Origin: Thamnocephalis sphaerospora
Lineage: Eukaryota > Zoopagomycota > Zoopagomycetes > Zoopagales > Sigmoideomycetaceae
Length of the DNA: 52,429 nucleotides
Direction: 5' to 3'
NCBI GenBank assembly: GCA_003614735.1
Contig: KZ992463.1
Span: 1-52,429 of the forward strand
Made by a program: the position numbers and the translations under genes. The notes under the pieces were generated by a model. It ran no database searches. It was not told where the DNA came from and saw only the letters and a program-made list of their open reading frames with translations. Below, one piece after another: positions 34,501 through 44,441 of this stretch (position 1 is its first letter; each line of letters begins with the position of its first letter).

Positions 34501-35075
34501 TGGGATGCAGTCTGCGCGCGCAGCCGTGCCTTGAAATCGGTCATGTCTCCGCCGCCGCTGCCGCTGCCGCCACCGTCCTCGTCGTCATCGTAGTAACAAT
34601 CCGAGTCGCTATTTTGGGGGCCAAACTGGGCTTGCTGCATGCGTTCTCGCAGGCGAGCCTGCAGCTGATCATCGTCTTCGGTGTCGTAGACGTCCGAGCC
34701 ATCTTTTCGCCCACCGTAACGACGTGCAGTTTGCTCGTCTTCCGATCCCAGACTGTCACCATCTGCATCTTGATAGCTGTGAGCCTGATTGCGCAGCTTG
34801 GCACGTAGCATGAGGGCAAACGCATCCTCATCGTTGTCTGCCTCTGCCTCGGCATCGCTGTAGCCGTCGTCGTCGTAGGGGTCTTTCTCACGCTGGCCGT
34901 GATCGTACGTCTGGTCGACATGGATGGCACTGGCATCCCAGCGTGGTGATGCACCGTGCGTGCGCCAGTTGGGCGAGCCTAATGGCAGGCGCTCGTCATC
35001 GGATGACGCCTCTTCTCCATCGCCCGATGCCATCTGCTCACGCAGACGCCGCATAAAGTCGGCATCATCGCTCAT
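31531..35075 (-). CDS. Gyp5/EVI5-like TBC-domain Rab GTPase-activating protein
   Basis: Exons 35075-32954, 32894-32530 and 32436-31531, giving 1130 residues. About 690 N-terminal residues are acidic and Ser-rich, with runs of Asp and Glu, and begin MSDDADFMRRLREQMASGDG; short FMRRLREQ, FALMLRAKLRNQ and FKARLRAQ-like repeats recur. The TBC domain follows: IPDRLRGMVWQLIS, VIRLDLPRTFP with the catalytic Arg finger, YCQGIPFIVGPLL with the Gln finger, EAFCTLVRLM and FMTFF-type segments. A C-terminal coiled coil of ~170 residues ends at MELQAAVGR. The order TBC then coiled coil fits Gyp5/Gyl1 and EVI5, which switch off Ypt1/Rab1- or Rab11-type GTPases in Golgi and secretory traffic. Introns (59, 93 bp) keep frame. 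It is co-oriented with the GRIP golgin. Confidence 0.94.
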
Positions 35076-36652
35076 GATGACGATGCGTGCTTATCGATGG
35101 CCGAGTCTGTTGATGGCGTAGACGGGCGGGCGTCCAGCGTTTCGCCCGCTGAAACGTACGGTGTAGGTCCACGTGCCGAGAGTCTAATGGTCTGCGTGTC
35201 GCCGCACAAGTGGGCACGCGCAAGAAGCGTCGTCAAGTAATAAAAAAGGAGAGAGAGAGAAAGCTCGCTAGGCTGACGTGGACGAGGATGGCAAAGCAGG
35301 TGTAGGAGGCGCAAGAGAGCGAATCGGTGCGGAAGAAACAAGGCAGTCTTTCTGGCAGCTTTCTGTCCTCAAATAGCAAAAGGCCAGCGAGAAGGATGAG
35401 ATGCCAATGTCGGTATTGTCCAGGGGCAGTGAGAAAAGGAGAAGCGCCGTGGTGTCGTGGGTGGTACTAGCAGAAGGAGAAGAGGCGGTGGTTAGAGGCG
35501 GCGAGCGATGCTTGCGGACCAGGCACACCGTACCGCCACGTCGACCGAGGCAAGTAGCAGCCGACCAACGTGCACAACGTGCCAGTGTATAAGCAGAGAA
35601 AGGCAACTGAGCAGAAAAGTAGCGAAAAGGTGGTGCTGAACCAATGTGTCCACATTGTCCCACCGACTTGCTCATCCGACAAATGCGGCAACAGCATGCC
35701 CGATGCCATGCGCTCAGGGCGACCACCACCGGCGCATGGACAGAACCATCGCCTATATACATGTGGACGCACTGGCAAGGACACCTTGTGCCCTGCGCTC
35801 GTCCGTGGCCATACGTGCTTATCGCGCACGCGCGCGTGGCTGTGTACCAGAGGCCGGCGGCATGTTGCGCAGCGTGAACGACCCTTGCCATGCCGACTGA
35901 TGCTGGCGCCGGAAAGTGGTGAAGGTGTAGCGGCGTGGCCCACTAAATGCGGACGCCGTGGTGGTGGTGGCGGTGATGGCCGAACCAGCGGATGGGATCG
36001 TCCACACCCAGCAATGTCCATCGCCACTGGACCAGCACGCAGCATGCCCTTCAAGGTCGAGCATGGTACCACCGCCGCCTGTCTGCACGAGGTGCAAAGG
36101 AGCATACGCAGTGCGGGCCCAGCGGTGGCGCATGGCGCGTGCGTTCCGCGTGAAGACGCAACATTGTCCGTATCCTCCTGGTGGCCTCCATGGCGCCTCC
36201 TCTCCACCACCCTTGCTTCGACTGGCCCGCTTTTTTTGGCACTGGGATGGCTGAGTTGCTTCATCTCGAGTCGTCGTCGTCGTCGTTCTCATCTCGTTCG
36301 CTCCGCAATCCACCCCTTGTCCTTGCCCCTTCTCGTTTGTCTGTCGGCACCTTCGCCACTGGCTCGCCTACTGATTCTGCCGCGGAACTTTCCGCGCCTG
36401 TCTGTCTGCCGTCTACACTCGCGTCCGACACACACACACCCACACACACGCCATCTACTGCTCTCTCCAATACCACTCACCCTCCTGCCTCCGCGCCATT
36501 GCCTTGCGGCCGTGGCTGTTGTACCTTATTACGCCTATTAATTGACTTGCATCCGCTCGGTCGGCGCTGTAGCTGCTGCGCTGCTCGTCTGCTACGCATA
36601 CGCATACACTCGTTCCATTCAACTAGATTCCCGTCACCCATAGTGTCGCATC
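35076..36652. other. Divergent spacer, 1.6 kb, with simple repeats
   Basis: The region lies between the start codons of the TBC gene (-) and the RhoGAP gene (+). Long frames are open on both strands but are low complexity and mirror each other, as expected of GC-rich non-coding DNA. A GA run lies at about 35229-35252 and a CACACA run at about 36427-36449. Promoters of both genes must lie here. No RNA gene is recognised. Confidence 0.5.
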
Positions 36653-39600
36653 ATGACCATTGCCCCCAGTCCGTCGCTGGTGGTCGAGTCGTTGGCGCTT
36701 GAGGGACCGCCGGAGCAATGGGTGGAAATTGAAGACCCGGTATCGGGCAATATCTTCTATGCCAATCCGGTGCGTAGACAGAGCATGCGCGCGCGCTGGC
36801 GAGGCTGGCATGCATGCTGGCAGTGCGTGTGCACGAGGACTAACCACAAGCGCGTGCACATCGATCCGCAGGCGACAGGCGAATGCTCCTGGGAACAGCC
36901 GGTGAACGCAGACATGTATGTAGTCGGGTTGGCGGGACGCCATGGCGTGGCTATGCACTGACCAACGCCTACCGGGTCGCATGTTTGGCGCAGTAAGCCG
37001 CGGGATCCAACCGGCGAGTGGTGGGAGCTGTTTGATGAGACGCACGGCCTGCCTTACTATTACAACACGCACACGGGCCAGACCGATTGGCTGCGGCCAG
37101 AAGTCGGCACCGTGATTCCTTTGCACGCGCTTCAGGTAGGCCTATGGTCGGTCGTGCCTTTTTGATTCGAGGCTAACCACCACATGGGTGCAACGCAGAA
37201 CTCGTCCATTGGCAAGCGCGTGTCAATGGCCATCAGCGACCGCGCCTCGCGGGTCATCTCGGTGCACGAGGTGGATTTCGAAAAGCTAGAGCAGATGTAC
37301 GGCAAGCAGGGCCAGGGCTCGCCACAGCAGAGCCAGCCTGGTCTGAATCGGAATAGCATCTACAACATGGCGCCAACGGGCGCCGCCAACAATCTGGGCC
37401 AACCGCAGCCTGCCTTTTCCGTGGACACACCACGCTCGTCCATCTACAGCGAGACCAAGATGAGCGAGGCCAGCATCTACAGCACGCAGCATACTACGGC
37501 TAATGCGCCCCAGCATTATCGCCAGCGCTCTAATCACAGTGGCGGCGGGTCTAGCGACGCTTCCAGCGGTCACTGGCAGCGCAGTCCCAGCGGTGGTCAG
37601 CCGACCATTCCACAGGTAAGCATGGGGCCAGACTGGGCGACAGTGTGACTCGCGTGCTGACGGGGCGGTGCCATCAGATTTCGTGTAGCGTCATTGACGA
37701 GGAGCCGGACCAAGCGGATCACGCGAGTCGCCACCGGGCCGATGATGCATCGTCAATGTCGCGGTCTGGCCAGTCGTCGCGCAATCCGTCGCCGGCGCGT
37801 CCGATGCGGGCCGTGTCGCAACAGCCGCCAGCACCGCAGCAGCAGCAGCAGCAGCAGCAGCAGTCGCAGCAGACGCTGACACTGGATCGCACACGCAACA
37901 TGGTGCGTTCAGCCAGTGCTGTCAATCTGCAGTCGCATGGCCGGGATGTAACCAGCATGCCGCCCAACGGACTGTACGCCCAGCCGATCCATGCCACCGC
38001 CAGCGTGGTCGAATTTCGCCGGGACATTTCGGATGGCCCGGCCTCTGCCGGACTTACAAGTAGGAACGGGTTCCCCACGTCCGGTGAACGGGGTGCGTTT
38101 TGTTGCTGTAGTTTTGAGGGGGGATGCAGACGGGTGTTTGCCAGGCTGCATTGGCGCGAGAACAACCTTTTAGCCAGCGTTACTGACGCATCGATGGCTC
38201 TGCCGCGCACTGTACTACCAGATGACGATCCAGAAAGAATGCAGCATGCCCATTCGGCCAGCTCGGCGCCTCAAGGCCGGTAAGTGGCCTCGCGGACGAG
38301 CCCAGCCCTTCCTCTTCCTGACCATGACTGACGCCGACCCGCTGCCGCCGCCCTCCACCAGCACGTCCCTGCCGACCGACCTGCGCGATGACCCCATGCT
38401 GCAGTTCCAGATTGACGGGTTTGCCAAGAAGCACTTTGCCATTCACAAAAAAGGCATTTTCCGGCGAAAGGTGCCCGTGGAGAAGATGCTGCAGTGGACC
38501 AAGGTTTGTAGGCCCATGCCGCGTCGGACCCGGTCGGGTCGGGCCGGACCTTTGCTGACCCCAGGCGACGCCGTAGGAATCGCTCAAGCTTCCCCTGCTC
38601 ACGCTCAACAAGAATGTACACCGCGACGCGCTCAAGATCTTCAAGATCATCCAGCGCATCATGGGAGATCGTCAGCGCATGCGTGGCAGCACCGCACTGG
38701 ATGACATCCAGTGGCTGCTGGACCGCGGTCTGCAGCAGAGCGAGCTGCGCGACGAGATCTACGTGCAGCTCTGTAAACAGGTTACCAACAACCCGAGCCG
38801 GTACGTGGCCGGACAGGATGGCGTCGGCTGGCATGCGCGCTGCTTGCTAATCTTGTTCACGCACACGCACTTTCCAGAGCGAGCGTGTTCAAGGGCTGGG
38901 AACTGATGAGCGTACTTGCCGTCACCTTCCCGTCGTCCAAGAACTTTGAGGACTATCTCAAAAACTTTATCCAGCAGCACTATCACGAGACTGACCGTGT
39001 GGACATTCTGGCTCGCCATTGCTACAAGAAGCTGATGCGCACCGCCTCGGCCGGTCCGCGCGGCAAAGCGCCGACATTTGGCGAAATCGAGCATGCCAAG
39101 GCGGCCGCGTTCAACCCGTCTGTGTTTGGCGAGAATCTCGAGACCATCATGGAGATGCAGGCCAAGGACTTTCCGGATCTGCATATTCCGCGCATTCTCG
39201 CCTTCCTTGCAGAGAGCATCCTAGAGATGAACGGCGAGCAGTCGGAGGGTATTTTCCGCGTGCCGGGTGACGTCGACTATGTGACCAACCTGAAGCTGCG
39301 CATCGAAAAGGGCAACTACGACATGTCGGGCATTCGCGATCCAAATGTGCCCGCCTCGACGCTCAAGTTCTGGCTGCGTGATCTGGCCGAGCCGCTGATT
39401 CCGGGTGAATACTACCGCGAATGCATCGGCAACGCCGAAGACCCGCAGGCAGCGTTTGCCATGATTGAGCAGCTGCCCGAGGTGAATCGGCGCGTAGCCG
39501 AATACCTCATTGGCTTTTTGCAAGTGTTTGCTCGGCCAGAATGCTCCGCACGTACCAAGATGCACATTGACAACCTGGCCATGGTGTTTGCGCCCAGCTT

Positions 39601-39733
39601 CCTGCGCTGCCCAACCAGCAATCTGACGCAGATCTTTGAGAACACACGGCACGAGCAGGCCTTCGTCAAGACGCTTATCATCCACCTGCCCTGCCAGCCG
39701 CCACCTGTGTCGGCGCCATCAACGTCGGCATAA
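36653..39733 (+). CDS. ARHGAP39-like RhoGAP (WW-WW-MyTH4-RhoGAP)
   Basis: Nine exons: 36653-36769, 36872-36915, 36994-37135, 37199-37615, 37678-38059, 38174-38279, 38362-38503, 38577-38800 and 38878-39733; 809 residues. WW1 is split by intron 1 (WVEIEDPVSGNIFYANP joined to ATGECSWEQP). WW2 is WWELFDETHGLPYYYNTHTG...DW. A Ser/Gln-rich linker with a polyQ run follows. The MyTH4 domain reads DDPMLQFQIDGFAKKHF, LKIFKIIQRIMGD, LRDEIYVQLCKQVTNNP and GWELMSVLAVTFPSS. The RhoGAP domain has GIFRVPGD (Arg652 finger), LKFWLRDLAEPLIP and NLAMVFAPSFLR. This is the layout of ARHGAP39/Vilse, which stimulates GTP hydrolysis by Rac and Cdc42. The interval 38060-38173 is read as an intron but is also in frame, so an 847-residue form is possible. 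Confidence 0.92.
37834..37872 (+). repeat. CAG/CAA repeat coding polyglutamine
   Basis: A run of CAG codons in exon 5 of the RhoGAP gene encodes about ten Gln in a row plus QSQQ, inside the disordered linker between WW2 and MyTH4. It may vary in length between strains. Confidence 0.9.
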
Positions 39734-40335
39734 AGAGGAGGAGGAGGCTCATGTCGCTGCTTATCGGGGCCTGTGCCACGGAGCCGCGATGAGGACGGAT
39801 GCCGGGCTCAGTACCACCCATGCTCCTTGTCTCGTTCCACTTTCGTTTTCGCGTTTGCTTATGAACATTGCTATATCCATGACTCCACCTCGTGTCCACA
39901 TGTCTCCAAGCGTCTGCTGTGTCTGCTGCGCTGTTTCTGAGCTGTGTGGGGGAAACTCTCCTTGAGGCTGCGTCTTTTTCAGTTCACGTGCATGTGTTTT
40001 GCCATGCTGCTCAAAAAGACGACCACCCATCCGCCTTGCCTGCCCTGTGCCCTCGGCCACCCGGATGCCGCGCCTCCGGCAAATCGACCAGTCTTGCCTC
40101 GCGCCGGACAACTCGGCAGCAACGCGGCCACGTTCTACATTCGTTTTCATCGTGACCTGCCCTATCGGTGGCGTGCATGTTGAACACGTTATGCGCTGCG
40201 CCTGTTGTCGCAGACTCCTTATTTGCTTATTGCTAGCACCGCACACACACAGACACGCCACGCTCAGCATCCCTTTCCATTACACGTCTCATTGTCTCAA
40301 CTTGAAGTTCCAGACCCGCTCACGACCGTCTAGCC
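39734..40335 (+). other. Spacer between RhoGAP and DGAT genes
   Basis: Holds the RhoGAP 3' UTR and the DGAT promoter. The last ~120 bp are richer in C and T and resemble the leaders of other genes here. No extra gene is supported; an open minus-strand frame lacks any recognisable domain. Confidence 0.5.
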
Positions 40336-41494
40336 ATGGCTATCCAGCTGGCACCCCTTAACGTACCGCGCAAGCGGCGGCTGCAGACGCTGGCCGTGCT
40401 CCTATGGATATCGCTTGTGCCCATTTGCGTAAGCATATTCATCTACTGTTGCTGGCGCGTGTCGCTCTGGCCGTTTGTCACTGCCTACTGCACGTACCTC
40501 TACTTTGACGTGGCGCCGGACCATGGCGCGCGCAAGGTCGAGTGGATACGACGCCTGGTGATTTGGCGCTGGTTTGTGCAGTACTTTCCCATTCGGCTTC
40601 ACAAAGAGGTAGACCTAGACCCGGACCGTAACTACATCTTTGGTGAGTGTATGCACATGCAATGAGCGTAGATGCTGAGGACAAACGTAATGATGCGCAT
40701 ACACTGACGCTATGCGGCGATCATGGCGCAGGCTACCATCCGCACGGCATCATTGGCATGGGCGCGTTCTCCAACTTTGGCACCGAAGCCAACGACATCA
40801 GCAAGGTTCTGCCTGGCATCAATATTCGCCTGCTTACGCTCGCGTCCAACTTTAGCATTCCGCTCTACCGCGACGTGCTGCTGTCACTTAATCTGGGCTC
40901 GGTATCGCGCAAGTCTATCACGCGCATCCTGGAAAAGGGTCCGGGTCACTCGTGCATGATTGTCATTGGCGGCGCCACGGAGAGTCTGAGCGCACGCCCG
41001 GGCATCAACGATCTGGTGCTCAAGCGGCGTCTGGGCTTCATCAAGCTGGCCATTCGTTCCGGGTAGGTGGCAAGCAGCAGCGGCCAGAGGGTGGCACGGC
41101 AGGCTAACGCGCACACACATGCCATGCGGATGCTAGTGCGGATCTGGTACCGGTATTTTCGTTTGGCGAAAACGACATTTACGATCAGCTGGACAACGCT
41201 GAGGGCACCACCGTGCGCATGTTGCAGACGCGCTTCCAGTCCATCTTTGGCTTTACCACGCCGCTGTTCCACGGTCGCGGCATCTTCAACTACAACATGG
41301 GCATCATGCCGCATCGTCGACCGATCCACACGATCATTGGTCGCGCCGTGCGCGTACAGCAGTGCGACGAGCCCACCATGGAGCAGGTGTTGGAGGTTCA
41401 GGAGCGGTACATCAATGCGCTCGTGTCCATCTACGACAAGTACAAGGACCAGTATGCCAAGGACCGCATCCGCGACCTGCGCATCATCGAGTAG
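40336..41494 (+). CDS. Diacylglycerol O-acyltransferase 2 (DGAT2 family)
   Basis: Exons 40336-40642, 40732-41062 and 41137-41494 with introns of 89 and 74 bp; 331 residues. After MAIQLAPLNVPRKRR, a hydrophobic hairpin at about 20-60 anchors the protein in the ER or lipid-droplet membrane. The family active-site motif YHPHG (His105, His107) is restored across intron 1. Next come GMGAFSNFGTEA, NFSIPLYRDVLLSLNLGSVSR, IVIGGATES (usually GGAQE), RLGFIKLAIRSGADLVPVFSFGEND, and a C-terminal IGRAVRVQQC...VLEVQERYINALVSIYDKYKDQY. The enzyme makes triacylglycerol from diacylglycerol and acyl-CoA. Mono- or wax-ester acyltransferase activity in the same family cannot be excluded. Length fits the family. 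Confidence 0.94.
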
Positions 41495-42200
41495 CCGCCG
41501 TTGCCGGCGTGAATATTGCGCGCCGCTGCCGCCGACACGTGCGGTACGGCCCGCTATGCATGCGCGTTGATTTGCGCGCCTTCTTATCTTTTACCTATGC
41601 TTCGTATTGGTGGCTGTTGCTGAAGCGCATCCACCCCTGATGAATACAGCCATATATGGATGCTATGAGCGCGTGCAGATGCAGCAGCAGCGGCGCCATC
41701 ATTGTCGCAACGATGCTCAGTTGCCAGGCTGTGTGTGTGTGTGCAACCAGTGTACCATGGTCGTCGTCATCACCACTGACGTCGCCTTGCTCGACCCTGG
41801 TGACACGCTGCTGGCTTTGTTTCCCGTCCGTGCGGACGATCGGCCATGCTGGCCGTGCCAGAGAGAGTGGCATGCTTGCTGGCTATGGCGTGGCTTGTCT
41901 TGGGTATGCCCGCAGTGTCTGAGCGCAGTGATAGCGGTGACGTGAGCAAATACCAATGAACGCACTTGTCCTACCCAAGCGCAGACCGGAATGACCAGCG
42001 GACGCCCGACCAGTGGCGGCCAGCTTAGCGCCACTGAGCAAAGGTGTCACCAGCTGGCTAAACGGCTGATACGCTCCCGACAGCGACGACGACGACCATC
42101 ACGGCAGCGACCATACCGCATGCATTGCCTCCACGCTCACGTACGCGCTCACATGCACCGGCGTGGACGGTGCGGTGGCCGTTTGTAGCCTCTTGCGCGC

Positions 42201-42232
42201 TCCTCCTCCTCCTCTCTCTCTCTCTCTCTCCT
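42201..42232 (+). repeat. (CCT)n/(CT)n tract
   Basis: Four CCT units followed by about ten CT units in the gene-poor region. Pyrimidine tracts precede several start codons in this window, so it may belong to a promoter or leader. Confidence 0.85.
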
Positions 42233-43260
42233 TCGCTTGTTTCGTCTGCCTGTGCCCGCGCTTTGCCGCCGACTTCTGTCGCCTTTGCCGCCGTATATTA
42301 TTATCCGCACCCTCGCTGTGCTCTCTGGTCTGCCGCAGTATCCTCACCGGCGTTCCACTCCACCACCTCCTTTCCCTGTTCTTTCGGCGTCGCAACGCTT
42401 CTCGTACGTGACCAGCGCACGCACCGGCGACCTATCCACGACCGCAGACCTACACGCTTTCGTCTTCCTGCACACCCCATAGAACAACGCTCCCCCTACT
42501 CAATCCGATACACTGTACCGCCGCCGCTCGAATCTCCGCTCCTGTTGCTGCCACGGCCGCCCTGATCTCGGCGTACACACCGCCTATTTTGTGGCGCTGA
42601 TTTCCGGATATTCTCCGCTTGCTGTGAGCGCGTGGACGTGCGTCCGTGGGCATCCCTCTTACATAGAAGGTCCTTTTAGGCCGTGTCCAACCCCGACGCA
42701 CACCACACGCCAACACGGTGCCTGCTTGCCAGGCGCTGACGCACGGCGGCCGCACTTGCACTTGGCTATCGCGCGCCGCACGTTCATGTACATATCATCC
42801 TGGTAGCACGGCCGCTCTTTGACCATTGGACTGTCGCCTGCATCTTCTCTCACCTCTTGCTTCCGCACCCATCTTTTGCCAATTTCCGTCGATCCTGTTC
42901 AGTCTGCAGCAGCGTCCGTGATACTGCAAGGTACGAAGCAGCGAGTGAGCGTGTACGGATGTGAGTGTGCGTGAGCGTGTGCGAAAGGGCCTCGTACACA
43001 GACACACATGGGATCATGAGACGACCCACACGGTATTGGTGCGCCTCACTCGCCTTGTCAATGCTGGCCAGCATGCGTGTTGCATTCGCAATATCGCCAA
43101 CGCGTGCCGAAATTCGCCGTAGACGCATGCACATGTAACCCTCCGTTCACTGTGCCGTCACGCCTTGCGTTCCCCAACTGCATCGCCACCATCGGACGGC
43201 CAAGCGGCTGGCGTGCTCGCTGAGGTGTGTCCTTGCCGACCCGCCTCTCTCCTTTGTGTC

Positions 43261-43290
43261 GTGTGTGTGTGTGTGTGTGTGTGTGCGCGT
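43261..43290 (+). repeat. (GT)n microsatellite
   Basis: About twelve GT units followed by a few GC/GT steps, in the gene-poor region. It gives spurious His/Thr repeats on the opposite strand. Confidence 0.88.
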
Positions 43291-44441
43291 GCGGATGCAG
43301 CCAGGCCTAGTTGGGTGGTGATGCTTATCACGCCTCGCGAGCACTGGCCGCGCCGCATGGTAGAGACCACCGTAGCACGGCGGTGTTCTCCAAACGATAT
43401 CCAGCTCGGACGCTGTGACTGCGCGCCGGTGAACGCTGGGCCCGGGCGGCTGAGGATGCCTGCGTTCAGTGCTTCCCTTTTCGAGCACTGTGCATTCCGC
43501 ACCGGCTACTTTTGTCTGCATCCTAGCCGCTAGCTGCGCGTCCAGTGTCGCCATGCGTTCCACCACGGTCTCTTATGCGTCCGCCCGTTCGTCCGTGCCT
43601 CACCGCCACTCTTTCTTTCTTTCTCTCATTTCCATTTCCTATCCCTACTTGCCGTGCCCGTCGTTTTCCGTTACTTACTGGCCGCGTTTGCTCCGCCGGC
43701 CCCTTACCTATACCTCCTACGACGCATCCTGCCGGACACGATCGTGTCGCGGTGCTCCTACAGCACCCTTGATACGACCCTATTTGCCGGCGTTTTGAAC
43801 CAAGGCGTGTCCTTTGCTCGGTCTGTTCACGGTGTGGCGCCTCGTTCTGGCATTCGCTTTTGGCGTGTCCGCAAAGCACCACGTGACCTCATCTGCTTTT
43901 CCTTTTCCTGGCTATACAATGTGCGTCCGGACCGCGCCATCGCCGTCGTCGCCTTCATTATCCTCTTACTGACGCCGGGATTCCTTTGTATAGAACGCTG
44001 TGCTTTGGTTAGACGAGCTACGCCGCCATCTTACGCGCGCTCACCCTTGTCGACGACGACGACGCTCTCTTCACCGCTCGCCGTTTGTTGCCATCACACC
44101 GCCGCTACCAACTGGTGACGTTGCCGCTGCGGCTGTCTATTGGTGGGTCTGCAGGTGGTGCAACCACGCTGAAACGCAGCGGCTGGCTCTAATCGATGCA
44201 TACATGCATGTATGCCTGTGCGTGCTTAGTGTTCTTGCATCGCCACATCGACCATCACCGCTCGTTCGCAGCCTGCTCATCGCGTTTACATACAGCATTG
44301 GCATTCCTGTACTCTGTACACTACTCTTTTAGCAAGCACGGCAGGTCCTGCTCGTCGTCACGGTCCCTTTGACCCCTGGCGCGCGTATCAGCAACTTGCT
44401 ACCTAGTCTATTTCGCGACCAACTCTCCTTGAACACTAGCC

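Larger units (their letters stand above)
41495..44441. other. Gene-poor 2.9-kb region with simple repeats
   Basis: No gene is supported. The first ~500 bp are the DGAT 3' region. From 42180 on, the plus strand is pyrimidine-rich and probably holds the promoter and leader of the gene at 44442. Two simple repeats are listed separately. A minus-strand frame near 43134-42980 encodes an amphipathic helix (MRLRRISARVGDIANATRM...), and another near 43566-43440 begins MATLDAQLAARMQ. They could be exons of a small gene, but I could not join them with convincing splice sites. Confidence 0.45.

Noticed and set aside
36163-36180. GTATCCTC resembling a U12 donor (also one near 42339)
   Set aside because: Lies in a spacer without a gene model, and no U12 branch box or acceptor at the expected distance was seen.
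35570-36541. Open plus-strand frame of 323 codons between the TBC and RhoGAP genes
   Set aside because: Low-complexity translation with no domain; the opposite strand is equally open; GC-rich divergent promoter DNA explains it.
42125-42565. Plus-strand frame with a hydrophobic start resembling a signal peptide
   Set aside because: The Leu/Ser run comes from the CCT/CT repeat; no conserved block downstream.
43654-44118. Plus-strand frame of 154 codons with hydrophobic stretches before the Ser/Pro-rich gene
   Set aside because: Built from pyrimidine-rich leader DNA; no orthologous block recognised.
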